Assembly: GCF_034008635.1 (NCBI RefSeq)
Contig: NZ_CP125378.1
Span: 6,076,501-6,140,500 of the forward strand
DNA from: Pseudomonas sp. P8_229
GTDB taxonomy: Bacteria > Pseudomonadota > Gammaproteobacteria > Pseudomonadales > Pseudomonadaceae
Direction of reading: 5' to 3'
DNA length: 64,000 bases
Position numbers and translations under genes: made by a program
Part shown: positions 25,142 through 34,950 of the stretch, in pieces
Position numbering within the stretch: position 1 is the stretch's first letter
Layout of the letters: every line of letters begins with the position of its first letter
Notes under the pieces: generated by a model
Databases searched by the model: none
Seen by the model: only the letters and a program-made list of their open reading frames with translations
What the model was told of the DNA's origin: nothing

Positions 25142-26180
25142 ACGTGTCGGGATGGAACACCGGGTCCGGTTTGGGTTGATCCGGACTCGGGGCCGGCTGC
25201 GTGAAGTCGGCACTGAACAGGTAGGCTTGCCCGCGCTTGGCATCCAGTACCATGTTGTGTGCCCAGGGCCGGGTGCCGATCGAACCAAGCAATCGATAGC
25301 TACCCTGAGCGCTGCGCTGAATCACTGCCAGACTCGCATCGGCGCCGCTGGGAGCCAGCAGTTGGTCGCGTTGATGGTCGTAGGCCAGTGTGTTTACCGC
25401 GTGACCGATGGGCAGGGTATCCAGGGATTTGCCGGTCGCGAGGTCGGCGATGACCAGGCGAGGCTTGTCACCCCGGCAGGCCACGAACAAACGCTGATGC
25501 ACCTGATCGGCCGCAATGGCGCCGGGCTTGCGGCAGCCTTCGAACCTCCAGAATTGCTGCTGCGCCAGCGTGGCGCCGGACAGCACGGCCACCTGGTCTT
25601 CATCACGCATGGGCACTATAAAGGTGCCGTTATCCAGCACCAGTGGGCCATCGAGCTTTTGTGCCGGGACATCGACAGAGCCCGTCAGCCGATCGCTTTT
25701 CGGATCGATCAGGTAGAGCGTCGAATGATCCCCACGGCGACCGCTGGTGACAATCACCCGGTCACGACTGGCGTCGTAGAGCAGATTGTTCAGATTGCCT
25801 GAGTCCAGCTCCAGCCGCTGCAGCACCTCCAGCCGATCCAGCGCCACGATGCTCAGCGAGCCGTCCATGTTCGCCACATACAGGCGGTTATGCCGAGGCA
25901 CGAAGGTGACTGCATTGGCGCCGGCGGAGTTGTCGAGTGTTTTCAGCAACCGTTGCTGCTCGACGTCGAACACCGCCAGCCCGTTCTCCCGGCGCGCAAT
26001 GAACAAGTAAGGCCGTTGCGGATCAAGTGCGCCAAAGCCCCAACTGTGGCCTTCACCCGCCAAGGCCCGGGTAGCGCTGAGGGTGTACAGCAACGGTTCG
26101 CTGGCCTCGGTCATCTGGACGCTGAGCAGGCAGGTAGCAAGGCTCGCAAGGGCCAGCAGGTTTTTTCGCAACGGCATCAA
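25113..26180 (-). CDS. Secreted YncE-like beta-propeller protein
   Basis: A 355-residue protein with a signal peptide (about 1-26, ending TEASEP) and repeated blade units such as NGLAVFDVEQQRLLKTL, DGSLSIVALDRLEVLQ and KPRLVIADLATGKSLDTL, typical of seven-bladed YVTN/YncE propellers. It probably acts in the periplasm as a binding or scaffold protein. It lies 72 bases downstream of the sensor kinase gene on the same strand, so it may be co-transcribed with that two-component pair. Its tail overlaps the Fur-like gene. No enzymatic residues are apparent. Confidence 0.7.
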   Translation of the reverse strand: MMPLRKNLLALASLATCLLSVQMTEASEPLLYTLSATRALAGEGHSWGFGALDPQRPYLFIARRENGLAVFDVEQQRLLKTLDNSAGANAVTFVPRHNRLYVANMDGSLSIVALDRLEVLQRLELDSGNLNNLLYDASRDRVIVTSGRRGDHSTLYLIDPKSDRLTGSVDVPAQKLDGPLVLDNGTFIVPMRDEDQVAVLSGATLAQQQFWRFEGCRKPGAIAADQVHQRLFVACRGDKPRLVIADLATGKSLDTLPIGHAVNTLAYDHQRDQLLAPSGADASLAVIQRSAQGSYRLLGSIGTRPWAHNMVLDAKRGQAYLFSADFTQPAPSPDQPKPDPVFHPDTFTVLTLQAN

Positions 26181-26252
26181 TGTTCTTCACATCCAAAGGT
26201 ATCTAGAGGTGTGGGCGCGGCCCGAGTGTCAAAACGGGGTGCATCATAGCAA

Positions 26253-27629
26253 TCACGCGAGGGCGTTTGCTCCGGTCTTGCCGAGCAGATCAATCCGGCA
26301 GCCCGGAGACGCATCGCTGACGCTGAGTTTCATATCATGCAGGCGTGCAACGGCCGCTACCATGCTTAGCCCCAGACCGTTGCCCGGTGTATGACGGCTC
26401 GATTCGGCCCGGTAAAGCCGGCGCAACACCGCTTCACGTTCCGCCGGCGCAATGCCCGGGCCGTTGTCGGCTACCTGAATGCCTGTCGACTCCTGATCAG
26501 CGATAACGCTCAGGCGCACCTGGCTGTGATCCGGGCAGAACTTGATGGCGTTATCGAGCAAGTTGCAGACAGCATCGAACAATAGCTGCGCGTCGCCGGC
26601 AATCATCGCCGGAAGTCGGCTTTCAGCAAGCGTCAGGCTGATACCGCGCTCTTCGGCCAAGGGCTCATAGAGCTCGGCGGCATCGGCGCAGATCAGGTTC
26701 AGGTCCAGCGTCGCGAAGTGGCTGCGGCGTGCACTGTTTTCGATTTCAGAGATACGCAACAGTGCCTTGAACGTCAGCAACAGCGCCTTGGCTTCAGTCA
26801 ACGCAGCATTGATGCTGGCGGCGTATTGCGCTTCATCCAGCCCGCGTCGCTGGGCGCGTTCAAGCCCGGCGATCAGCCGGGTCAGCGGTGTACGCAAGTC
26901 GTGAGCAATGTCGTCGCACACGCCTTTGACCTCGCTCATCAGGCGCTCCAGTTCATCCAGCATGCCGTTGACCACATCGGCAAGGCGGTCGATATCGTCG
27001 TTGGTCCCTTGAATGGGCAGTCGCCCGGTGAGATCGCCTTCGATGATGCCTTTGATCGAGCGACTGACTTTGTCCAGACGCCGGTGGGCCGAATAACCCA
27101 GGACGACCGCTCCGCACAGACCGACGACCAGTAACAGCACACCGCCGGAAATCAGCGCATTGATCAGCAGTTCATCGAACTCCCGGATGTCATGAACATC
27201 TTGGGCCACCATCAGGATCTTGCCGTCGGCCTGGCGGTGCACGATGAACCGCACAGGGCGGTGGTGACCATTGGCCTTGAGCCAGCGAAACTCTTGCGGC
27301 TTGTCAAAAGCGGAGTAGGGCGGCAGTTCCTGTATTGCACCGGCGATGAACTTGCCCTGCGCGTCGAACAGACTATGCGGCAAGCGCGCTTCGGCATCCT
27401 GCACGGCATGCTTGCGGATTTCCTGCAACTGCAACTCGGGGGGCTGCGCGCTGCGGTTTTCCACCTGGCGGTAAAGCGCGGTATCGGCTTCGGTTTTCAG
27501 GTAGAACGCGGTTTGCCAGTAGATGTAGCCGAACAAGGCCAGGAACGATGCGCCGAACAGGCCGAGAAACAGCAGCGCGGTGCGAAAACTGATGGTGCGC
27601 GGAATTTCACTCAGGTGAACGCAGAACAT
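26253..27629 (-). CDS. Two-component sensor histidine kinase
   Basis: A 458-residue inner-membrane kinase. Membrane segments lie near 17-37 and 160-182, with a periplasmic sensor of about 120 residues between them. A HAMP domain (about 183-235) precedes the H-box DDIAHDLRTPLTRL with the phospho-acceptor histidine, then the N box NLLDNAIKF, the D/G boxes DNGPGIAP and GLGLSMV. It overlaps the response regulator gene by 23 bases, the usual sign of a cognate pair. The signal is unknown. It may also serve the second, kinase-less regulator encoded divergently. Confidence 0.88.
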   Translation of the reverse strand: MFCVHLSEIPRTISFRTALLFLGLFGASFLALFGYIYWQTAFYLKTEADTALYRQVENRSAQPPELQLQEIRKHAVQDAEARLPHSLFDAQGKFIAGAIQELPPYSAFDKPQEFRWLKANGHHRPVRFIVHRQADGKILMVAQDVHDIREFDELLINALISGGVLLLVVGLCGAVVLGYSAHRRLDKVSRSIKGIIEGDLTGRLPIQGTNDDIDRLADVVNGMLDELERLMSEVKGVCDDIAHDLRTPLTRLIAGLERAQRRGLDEAQYAASINAALTEAKALLLTFKALLRISEIENSARRSHFATLDLNLICADAAELYEPLAEERGISLTLAESRLPAMIAGDAQLLFDAVCNLLDNAIKFCPDHSQVRLSVIADQESTGIQVADNGPGIAPAEREAVLRRLYRAESSRHTPGNGLGLSMVAAVARLHDMKLSVSDASPGCRIDLLGKTGANALA

Positions 27630-28338
27630 AACCGGCTCCCCGAATGGTATGGATCATCGGCGGTTCGCCTTCACCGTCGATCTTGCGGCGCAGACGACTC
27701 ATGTGAACTTCAATCACGTTGGTACGTTCGTCGTAGCTGTAATTCCACACGGCCTCGAACAGCATGGTGCGCGTGACGACCTGGCCGGCGTTGCGGATCA
27801 AGTGTTCGAGCAAGGCGTACTCGCGCGGGACCAGATCGATGACCCGCTCACCGCGTCGCACGGTCCGGCTCAGCAGGTCGACTTCCAGGCTGGCAACCCG
27901 CAGACGGGTTTCGCGGGCCTGCGTCGGCACTTCGTTGCGACGACGATTCAAGGCATCCAGGCGAGCGGTCAACTCGATGAACTCGAACGGTTTGGTCAGG
28001 TAATCGTCACCGCCGGCGCGCAAGCCACGCACGCGCTCGTCGAGCGCACTGAGGGCGCTGAGAATCAGCACCGGCGTGGTCACACTCGCGGCGCGCAAGG
28101 ACGTCAGCACGCCCAGGCCGTCGAGGCCGCCGGGCAACATTCGATCAAGCACGATCAGGTCGAACGGTTCACTCAAGGCCTTGAGCAAGCCTTCGCGTCC
28201 ATTGTTGACGCAACTCACCGTAAAGCCGTGATCAGACAGCGCCGCTTCGATTTCACGGCAGGTAGGCAAGTCGTCCTCGACGACCAGAACATGGGTCATG
28301 GCAGTTGAACCGCTCACATTGTCAGACTGAGATGGCAT
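27607..28338 (-). CDS. OmpR-family response regulator
   Basis: A 243-residue regulator with a receiver domain (VLVVEDDLPT, phosphorylatable Asp in VLDRMLPGG, Lys in DDYLTKPFE) and a C-terminal winged helix ending RLRRKIDGEGEPPMIHTIRGAGYVL in two halves. It precedes and overlaps its kinase gene. A start at the internal ATG 28299 (MTHVLVVEDD) would give the more usual receiver N-terminus, and neither start has a strong ribosome binding site. It is divergent from another response regulator gene. The common gap holds an OmpR-type direct repeat at 28375-28390 that either regulator could bind. Confidence 0.88.
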   Translation of the reverse strand: MPSQSDNVSGSTAMTHVLVVEDDLPTCREIEAALSDHGFTVSCVNNGREGLLKALSEPFDLIVLDRMLPGGLDGLGVLTSLRAASVTTPVLILSALSALDERVRGLRAGGDDYLTKPFEFIELTARLDALNRRRNEVPTQARETRLRVASLEVDLLSRTVRRGERVIDLVPREYALLEHLIRNAGQVVTRTMLFEAVWNYSYDERTNVIEVHMSRLRRKIDGEGEPPMIHTIRGAGYVLRSPE

Positions 28339-28374
28339 AGTGTGGCAAAGCTTGCCGGGGCGCCACGTTCCCGC

Positions 28375-28390
28375 CAGTTAAATAAAAGTT
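28375..28390 (+). promoter_or_regulatory. OmpR-type direct repeat, copy 1
   Basis: CAGTTAAATAAAAGTT contains two AGTT half-sites 11 bases apart, one helical turn, which is the spacing used by PhoB/OmpR-family dimers. The identical 16 bases recur at 29122-29137 ahead of the efflux operon. This copy lies between the two divergent response regulator genes. Confidence 0.6.
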
Positions 28391-28416
28391 CAGGTTCGAT
28401 CGATGGAGAGTTTTCC

Positions 28417-29106
28417 TTGCGCATTCTAGTGGTTGAAGACGACGCCCAGACGGCGGCTTATCTGGAGCGCGGATTGAGTGAAAGTGGCCACGTGGTGGAT
28501 ATCGCCAGCGATGGCAACAGCGGTCTGGACATGGCTCTTGAGCAGATTCACGACGCCTTGATTGTCGATCGGCGCCTGCCCGGTCTGGATGGCATTGGCT
28601 TGATCAAAGCCGTCCGCGCACAGCAGTTGCGCGTACCGATCCTGATGCTCAGCGCACAATCGACCACTGCGCAAAAGGTTGAAGGCCTGCAAGCCGGTTG
28701 CGATGACTACCTGGGCAAACCTTATGCATTCGCCGAAGTGCTGGCGCGTCTGGATGCCTTGTTGCGCGGTCGCGATCAGGTCAGCGGCCCGGCGCGGCAA
28801 CTGGCGGTTGGCGAACTGCAACTGGACTGCGCCACGCGTACCGCCGTGCGCGGCGGGCGGGTCATTGCCCTGCAGCACCGCGAAGCCTTGTTGCTGGAAA
28901 AACTGATGCGCCACAGCGGGCAGGTGGTAACGCGCGACATGTTGCTCGACAGTGCCTGGAACTACGACTTCGACCCCAACGACAACGTCATCGATAAACA
29001 CATCCACCGCTTGCGCCGCAAACTTGATGAGGGCTTCGAGCACTCGCTGATCAGGACGGTGCCGGGCGCCGGGTACAGTTTTCAGGTCGAGCCGGTCGAG
29101 GAGTGA
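28417..29106 (+). CDS. Second OmpR-family response regulator, no adjacent kinase
   Basis: A 229-residue regulator. The receiver has ILVVEDDAQTAAYLERGL, the phosphorylatable Asp in IVDRRLPGLDG and Lys in YLGKPYAF. The winged helix ends KHIHRLRRKLDEG and VPGAGYSF. The best start is TTG at 28417, preceded by GGAGAG at six bases and giving the standard MRILVVEDD opening. Upstream in-frame codons have no such site. No kinase gene follows. The RND efflux operon lies downstream with the same 16-base direct repeat in its promoter, so this protein probably controls itself and the pump. Confidence 0.88.
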   Translation: MRILVVEDDAQTAAYLERGLSESGHVVDIASDGNSGLDMALEQIHDALIVDRRLPGLDGIGLIKAVRAQQLRVPILMLSAQSTTAQKVEGLQAGCDDYLGKPYAFAEVLARLDALLRGRDQVSGPARQLAVGELQLDCATRTAVRGGRVIALQHREALLLEKLMRHSGQVVTRDMLLDSAWNYDFDPNDNVIDKHIHRLRRKLDEGFEHSLIRTVPGAGYSFQVEPVEE

Positions 29107-29121
29107 ACCCCGGGACTGTGG

Positions 29122-29137
29122 CAGTTAAATAAAAGTT
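29122..29137 (+). promoter_or_regulatory. OmpR-type direct repeat, copy 2
   Basis: An exact second copy of CAGTTAAATAAAAGTT, about 90-95 bases ahead of the outer-membrane efflux gene. Its presence here and ahead of the response regulator links that regulator to the RND operon. Confidence 0.6.
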
Positions 29138-29225
29138 TATCTGCCGGCGAACGCTCTGGCAGGCGCCCCTCGCTATCTTCCCCGCATTCGTGGAGCAGTC
29201 CACAGAGGCTCAAGCGGGGGATAGC

Positions 29226-30650
29226 GTGCCCATGTCAGTTACAACCTTGCCGACGCGCAGTGCGCGCCGGGCGTTGCATCTATCGGTTTTGTTGCTGCTC
29301 GTCGGCGCGATGACGCTCGGCGGATGCTCGATGGTGCCCGAATACCGGCGACCGGATTTACCGTTGGCTCAGCAATGGGACGGCACTGCTGACCCGTCGG
29401 CAGCGGGAGGAGGGCAGTGGTGGCTGCAGTTTCACAGTGCTGAACTGGATGCGTTGATCGACCGGGGCCTGACATCCAATTACACCCTCAAAGCGGCGGC
29501 CAGCCGCATCGACGAGGCGCGAGCGTCGGCACAAGTGGTCGGGGCAGGGCAGTACCCGGCGCTGAACCTGGGCGGCAACTTTCAACGCCAGAACAATTAC
29601 GGCACCACGCAGAAACGCAGTGTATTTGCCGAGGCCACTTATGAAGTGGACTTCTGGGGCAAGCAACGCGCTGCCGCCGATTCCGCTGATGCGCTGGCGA
29701 AAGCGACGGTATTTGATGCCCATATTTTGCGCATGAGTCTGGGTGCGAGTATCGCCGACAGTTACTTTCAGGTGCTGTCGCTGGAGGATCGGCTGCGGTT
29801 GGCGCAGTCGATTGCCGACGATGCCCGACAGGTTCTGCAACTGGTGGAAGTCCAGGCCAGCCAGGGCGCTGTGTCGAACCTCGAAGTCGAGCAGCAGCGC
29901 AACGCCATGCAGACTTTCGAAGCCGCCATGCCTGCGTTGCGTCAGCAGCGCGATCTGGCCCTGTATCAATTGGCGGTGCTGGTCGGCGCGCAGCCCCAGG
30001 GTTTTCATGTGCAAGGCAACGGTCTGGACGCTCTGCAAGTGCCGCACCCGGCATCGGGGCTGCCGATCGGTCTGCTGCGCCAGCGTCCGGACATTCAAGC
30101 TGCCGAGGCGCGGCTGGTGTCGGCCAATTTCGATGTCGGGGTGGCTCGCGCGGCGTTCCTGCCGAATCTGTCACTGGACTTGCTCGGTGGTATCGACACG
30201 ATCGCCGGTGGAAAAATCTGGAGTGCCATCGGCACCCTCAGCCAGCCCGTATTCGCCGGCGGCCAGCTCAAGGGACAGCTGCATTTTGATCAGGCGCATG
30301 TCGAGGAGCTGACCGCCAGTTACCGCGAATCGATCATCGAAGCCTTGCAAGACGTCGAAACCCAGCTCAGCGCCGCGCGCGAACTGGATAAAAGCTACGC
30401 GCTGAACCAGTCGGCCGTGGCGTCGGCGCGCGAAGCCGCGCGGTTGGCGCAAGTGCGTTATCGCCTGGGCTCAACCGATTTCCAGACGCTGCTGATCGTC
30501 GAACGCACTCAATATCAGGCCGAAGACACGCTGTTGCAGGTGCACCTGCAACACCTGCAAGCCGCCGTCGGACTGTTCCGCGCGCTGGGCGGGGACTTCG
30601 CGCCGAACACCCTCGCTTCTCTATCTCCTGCCCAGGTGGCTTACCCATGA
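29226..30650 (+). CDS. RND efflux outer-membrane lipoprotein (OprM/NodT family)
   Basis: A protein of about 474 residues forming the outer-membrane channel of a tripartite pump. A hydrophobic signal ends in a lipobox (TLGGCS), followed by the OprM opening PEYRRPDLPLAQQW and two OEP repeats with typical coiled-coil stretches (for example near RLAQSIADDARQVLQLVEVQ). The start is either GTG 29226, with a GGGGG site six or seven bases upstream, or ATG 29232. It overlaps the next gene by four bases (ATGA) and is the first gene of the operon. Confidence 0.88.
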   Translation: MPMSVTTLPTRSARRALHLSVLLLLVGAMTLGGCSMVPEYRRPDLPLAQQWDGTADPSAAGGGQWWLQFHSAELDALIDRGLTSNYTLKAAASRIDEARASAQVVGAGQYPALNLGGNFQRQNNYGTTQKRSVFAEATYEVDFWGKQRAAADSADALAKATVFDAHILRMSLGASIADSYFQVLSLEDRLRLAQSIADDARQVLQLVEVQASQGAVSNLEVEQQRNAMQTFEAAMPALRQQRDLALYQLAVLVGAQPQGFHVQGNGLDALQVPHPASGLPIGLLRQRPDIQAAEARLVSANFDVGVARAAFLPNLSLDLLGGIDTIAGGKIWSAIGTLSQPVFAGGQLKGQLHFDQAHVEELTASYRESIIEALQDVETQLSAARELDKSYALNQSAVASAREAARLAQVRYRLGSTDFQTLLIVERTQYQAEDTLLQVHLQHLQAAVGLFRALGGDFAPNTLASLSPAQVAYP

Positions 30651-31813
30651 ATCTCTCCTACTCACGTCGTCCGATTGTTTTGGGCAGTCTGGTGTTGGTC
30701 GTGCTGGCCACTGTCTTCAGTACTGCGCAATGGGTCCGACATGCCCAGGCCGCACCGGTAAAAACCGACGCCGGCGCGGTGCCCGTACAAATGGCCCGGG
30801 TCAGCGTCGAGGACTTGCCGATCTGGATCAGTGCCATCGGCAATGTACAGGCACTCAACAGCGTCAATGTGCGGGTGAGGGTCGACGGCGAGCTGCAGAA
30901 AGTGCTGTTCAACGAAGGGCAGACAGTCAATGCCGGCAGCCTGCTGGCAGTGATCGACCCGCGTGTCTATCAAGCCCAGGTGGCTCAGGCCCAGGCGCTG
31001 GTCGCCAAGGATCAGGCCCAGTTGGCCAACCTGCGGGTCAATCTCGACCGAGCCGGGAAACTCGCCGCCGCCAAGGCCGGGCCGACCCAGGACGTCGACA
31101 CGTATCGCGCGCAATTGGCGGCCCAGCAGGCCACGGTGCAGGCCGATCAGGCAGCGCTGGACAATGCGCGCCTGCAACTGGAGTTCACTCAGGTCAAGGC
31201 TCCGCTGACCGGCCGAACCGGGCAGCGCTTGCTGGATGTCGGCGCCATTGCTCACGGTGCCGAAGCTTCCGGGCTGGTAACGATCACGCAGATGAACCCG
31301 ATTTCCGTGGCTTTCGCCGTGTCGCAGGACGACCTTGCAGAAATCCTCGAAGAGAACGCCAAGGGCGCGTTGCAAGTGGTTGCGATGACCCGCGACGGTC
31401 AACAGGAAATCGCCCGTGGTCAACTGAGTTTCATCGACAGTCAGGTGACCGCCGCCAGTGGTCAGATCCAGCTCAAGGCACAGTTCGACAATGCTGCTGC
31501 AAAACTCTGGCCCGGTGAACTGGTAAGCGCGCGTCTGCTGGTACAAACCCGGCGCAATGTGGCGGTCGTGCCGGCGGAAGCCGTGCAGTTGGGACGTCAG
31601 GGCAATTTCGTTTATGTGGTCGATGCGCAGCAACGCGTGCAACCGCGACGGGTGGATGCTGCGACTGTGGTCGGCGGCAAACAATGGATACGCGAGGGAT
31701 TGACGGCCGGCGAAACGGTGGTTGTGCAGGGCCAATCCCGCGTTGCACCGGGATTGAAAGTCATGCCGGTCAAGACCGATGCCAATGCTGATCTGGCGCA
31801 GGTGAACCCATGA
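30647..31813 (+). CDS. RND membrane fusion protein (MdtA-like)
   Basis: A 388-residue periplasmic adaptor. An N-terminal membrane anchor (about 9-28) is followed by the lipoyl half-motif VRVRVDGELQKVLFNEGQ, a coiled-coil hairpin (about 105-170) and beta-barrel segments such as ITQMNPISVAFAVSQDDL. It joins the OprM-like channel to the RND pump encoded on either side. It overlaps both neighbours by four bases, so the three subunits are made together. Confidence 0.9.
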   Translation: MNLSYSRRPIVLGSLVLVVLATVFSTAQWVRHAQAAPVKTDAGAVPVQMARVSVEDLPIWISAIGNVQALNSVNVRVRVDGELQKVLFNEGQTVNAGSLLAVIDPRVYQAQVAQAQALVAKDQAQLANLRVNLDRAGKLAAAKAGPTQDVDTYRAQLAAQQATVQADQAALDNARLQLEFTQVKAPLTGRTGQRLLDVGAIAHGAEASGLVTITQMNPISVAFAVSQDDLAEILEENAKGALQVVAMTRDGQQEIARGQLSFIDSQVTAASGQIQLKAQFDNAAAKLWPGELVSARLLVQTRRNVAVVPAEAVQLGRQGNFVYVVDAQQRVQPRRVDAATVVGGKQWIREGLTAGETVVVQGQSRVAPGLKVMPVKTDANADLAQVNP

Positions 31814-34800
31814 ACGCCCTGGCCGGTTTGATTCAACGACGGGTAGGCCTGAGTCTGTTGGCCCTGGGGGTGATGCTGCTCGGTGCTTTCGCCTACTTTC
31901 AATTGCCGGTGGCGCCATTGCCGACAGTGGATTTCCCGACCATTCAGGTCACGGCAAAACTCTCCGGCGCCAGTGCAGAAACCATGGCGTCGTCGGTTGC
32001 CACGCCGCTGGAGCGCGCGTTTGCCGCCGTGCCGCAAGTCACCTCGATGACCTCTTCGAGTGCCGCCGGCAAGACCCAGATCGTGCTGCAATTCGATCTG
32101 TCCCGGGACATCGATGGCGCTGCGCAGGACGTGCAGACGGCGATCAACACCGCCACCCCCAACCTGCCAAAAACCATGTCAAGCGCGCCGACCTTCAACA
32201 AGGTCAACCCGGCCGAAGGCACTGTGCTGTCACTGGCGGTAACGTCGCCAACGCGCACCTTGCCGGAGCTCGATCGCTACGCCGACAACTACATCGCTCA
32301 GCGTCTGTCGCAGATGCCCGGGGTGGGCCTGGTGGATTTCCACGGCGAACAGAAACCGGCGGTGCGCGTACAGATTGATCCTGATGCACTCGCTGCCCGA
32401 GGACTGACCCTTGAAGACGTGCGCAGCGTCATCGGCGTCAGCACGCTGGATCAGCCCAAGGGCAGCCTCGATGGCCCGAGCCGTTCGATCACGCTGGGCG
32501 CAACCGATCAGTTGCTGGACCCACAGCATTATCGCGATCAGGTCATTGCCTACAAGAACGGCATGCCGATCAAACTGGGCGACCTCGGCCGGGTGATCGC
32601 CGGGGCCGAGGACACCCAGCAGGCGGCGCAACTGGGCGCCGACCCGACCGTCATCGTCGACATTCACAAGCAACCGGGTTTCAACCTGTTGTCGACCATT
32701 GCCACGATCAAGGCCAAATTGCCCGAGTTGACCGCCTCGTTGCCGCGAGACGTGCAAGTGCAGGTGGTGGGTGACCGCACCCAGACCATCGAAGCGTCGG
32801 TCAATGACATGCAGTTCACTTTGCTGTTGTCCGTCGCCCTGGTGGTCGTGGTGATCTTTGTTTTCCTGCGCAAAGCCACGGCGACACTGATTCCGAGCCT
32901 GACGATTCCGCTGTCGCTGGTGGCCACGTTCGGCGTCATGTACCTGCTGGGCTACAGCCTCGACAATCTGTCGATCATGGGCCTGGCGATTGCCGTCGGG
33001 TTCGTGGTGGACGACGCCATCGTGGTCATGGAGAACATTGTCCGGCATCTGGAAACGGGTAAATCGCGACTGCAAGCGGCCGTTGACGGGATGCGAGAAG
33101 TGGCTTTCACCATTGTTTCGATGACGGTGTCGCTGATTGCGGTGTTCCTGCCGATCCTGTTGATGTCAGGGATTGTCGGGCGCCTGATGCGCGAATTTGC
33201 GGTCACGGTCAGCGTGGCAATCATCATGTCGTGCATCGTCTCGCTGACCCTTACGCCAATGCTTTGTGCCTGGTTGCTCAAACCCCATGACGACCGGGCA
33301 GAGAGTCGTTTTGCCCAGGCTTGCGAACGAGGGTTCGAGCACTTGCACAACGGATACCGTCGCAGCCTGGATTGGGTGCTCGATCATCAGCGCACGACCC
33401 TGGCCGTCGCCATCGCAACGGTAGTTGCGACGGCAATCCTGTATGTCGGCATCCCCAAGGGCTTCTTTCCACAACAGGACAACGGTTTGATTCAGGGCGT
33501 GGCCGAAGCGGCGGCGGATATTTCTCCGCTCGCCATGCGCGCGCAGGTCAATCGCGCCGCGCAAGTGATCGGTAAGGATCCGGCGGTCGCCCGCGTCTAC
33601 TTCTGGATCGGCCCGAATCCGACCGTCAGCCAGGGCAAGGTGATGATCAACCTCAAGCCGTTCAGCGAGCGCACAGTCAGCGCCGCCGAAGTCATCCGGC
33701 GCCTGCAACCGGCGCTCGACGAGTTGTCCGGGATCAAGGTGTACATGCAGGCCAACCAGGATATCCAGATTGGCGGTCGGGCCAGTAAAACCCAGTATCA
33801 ATACACCTTGCAGGACCCGGACAGCGCCGAGCTGGATCACTGGAGCGGGGTGCTGCTGGCTAAACTCAAGACCCTGCCTCAGTTGCAACATGTGACGTCC
33901 GATCAGCAGCAGGCCATTGCGCAATCGACTCTGGTCATTGACCGTCCGACGGCGGCGCGTCTGGGGGTGACGGTGCAGGCGATCGACGATGTGCTGTATG
34001 ACGCTTTCGGTCAGCGGCAGATTGCGACGATGTTCACGCAACTGGATCAGAACCATGTGATTCTGGAACTCGACCCGGCCTGGCAGACATCCACTGCGAC
34101 GCTCGAACACCTGTTCGTCCGCGTCGGTTCCGGAGCGCTGGTGCCGCTGAACATGCTGGCTAGCGTCAAGACCGAACAGGTGCCGATCATCATCAACCAC
34201 CAGGGCGTATTCCCGGCCATTACCCTGTCGTTCGATCTCGCTCCCGGCCATGCCTTGAGTGACGCGGTCACTGCAATCAACCAGGCCTCTCTGGCGGTCG
34301 CGCTGCCCGATACAGTGACGGGCAGTTTCCAGGGCACGGCCCAGGCGTTTCAGGACTCGCTCAAGTCGCAACCCTGGCTGATTCTGGCGGCGATCCTGAC
34401 GGTCTACATCGTGCTTGGCGTGCTATACGAAAATGCCATCCACCCGCTGACGATCATCTCCACACTGCCTTCTGCCGGGTTTGGTGCGCTGCTGGCACTG
34501 ATGCTCTGCGGCCAGGATCTGTCAGTCCTGGGCATGATCGGCATCATTCTGCTGATCGGGATCGTCAAGAAGAACGCGATCATGATCGTCGACTTCACGC
34601 TGCAGGCGCAGCAGCGAGGGCTGTCAGCCCGCGAAGCGGTCAGGGAAGGGTGCCTGCTGCGACTGCGGCCGATTCTGATGACGTCACTTGCTGCGCTTCT
34701 GGGCGCAGTACCCTTGGCGTTCGGGCATGGCGCCGGTGCCGAATTGCGGCAGCCATTGGGTATTGCGATTGTTGGCGGCCTATTGGTATCGCAAGTGCTG

Positions 34801-34950
34801 ACGCTGTATACCACGCCCGTGGTCTATCTCTGGTTTGAGCGTCGACGCCGCAAGACACAGCCCGACGCCACCGGGGTGAGTGGCCCGATCACCGCACTCC
34901 ATCCGGTTTTCCCGGGAGCGCCGGCGCCAGACAACCCGGTCTCTAAATAA
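31810..34950 (+). CDS. RND efflux transporter (MdtB/MdtC/MuxB-like)
   Basis: A 1046-residue inner-membrane proton/drug antiporter. The N-terminal FAYFQLPVAPLPTVDFPTI pattern, porter domains, and the transmembrane motif GLAIAVGFVVDDAIVVMENI, with the two adjacent aspartates of the proton relay near 396-397, are all present. Twelve hydrophobic segments are expected from the length and spacing. Only one pump subunit is encoded, unlike MdtBC or MuxBC pairs, so it should work as a homotrimer. The stop overlaps the convergent aminotransferase gene by eight bases. The substrate range is unknown. Confidence 0.92.
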   Translation: MNALAGLIQRRVGLSLLALGVMLLGAFAYFQLPVAPLPTVDFPTIQVTAKLSGASAETMASSVATPLERAFAAVPQVTSMTSSSAAGKTQIVLQFDLSRDIDGAAQDVQTAINTATPNLPKTMSSAPTFNKVNPAEGTVLSLAVTSPTRTLPELDRYADNYIAQRLSQMPGVGLVDFHGEQKPAVRVQIDPDALAARGLTLEDVRSVIGVSTLDQPKGSLDGPSRSITLGATDQLLDPQHYRDQVIAYKNGMPIKLGDLGRVIAGAEDTQQAAQLGADPTVIVDIHKQPGFNLLSTIATIKAKLPELTASLPRDVQVQVVGDRTQTIEASVNDMQFTLLLSVALVVVVIFVFLRKATATLIPSLTIPLSLVATFGVMYLLGYSLDNLSIMGLAIAVGFVVDDAIVVMENIVRHLETGKSRLQAAVDGMREVAFTIVSMTVSLIAVFLPILLMSGIVGRLMREFAVTVSVAIIMSCIVSLTLTPMLCAWLLKPHDDRAESRFAQACERGFEHLHNGYRRSLDWVLDHQRTTLAVAIATVVATAILYVGIPKGFFPQQDNGLIQGVAEAAADISPLAMRAQVNRAAQVIGKDPAVARVYFWIGPNPTVSQGKVMINLKPFSERTVSAAEVIRRLQPALDELSGIKVYMQANQDIQIGGRASKTQYQYTLQDPDSAELDHWSGVLLAKLKTLPQLQHVTSDQQQAIAQSTLVIDRPTAARLGVTVQAIDDVLYDAFGQRQIATMFTQLDQNHVILELDPAWQTSTATLEHLFVRVGSGALVPLNMLASVKTEQVPIIINHQGVFPAITLSFDLAPGHALSDAVTAINQASLAVALPDTVTGSFQGTAQAFQDSLKSQPWLILAAILTVYIVLGVLYENAIHPLTIISTLPSAGFGALLALMLCGQDLSVLGMIGIILLIGIVKKNAIMIVDFTLQAQQRGLSAREAVREGCLLRLRPILMTSLAALLGAVPLAFGHGAGAELRQPLGIAIVGGLLVSQVLTLYTTPVVYLWFERRRRKTQPDATGVSGPITALHPVFPGAPAPDNPVSK

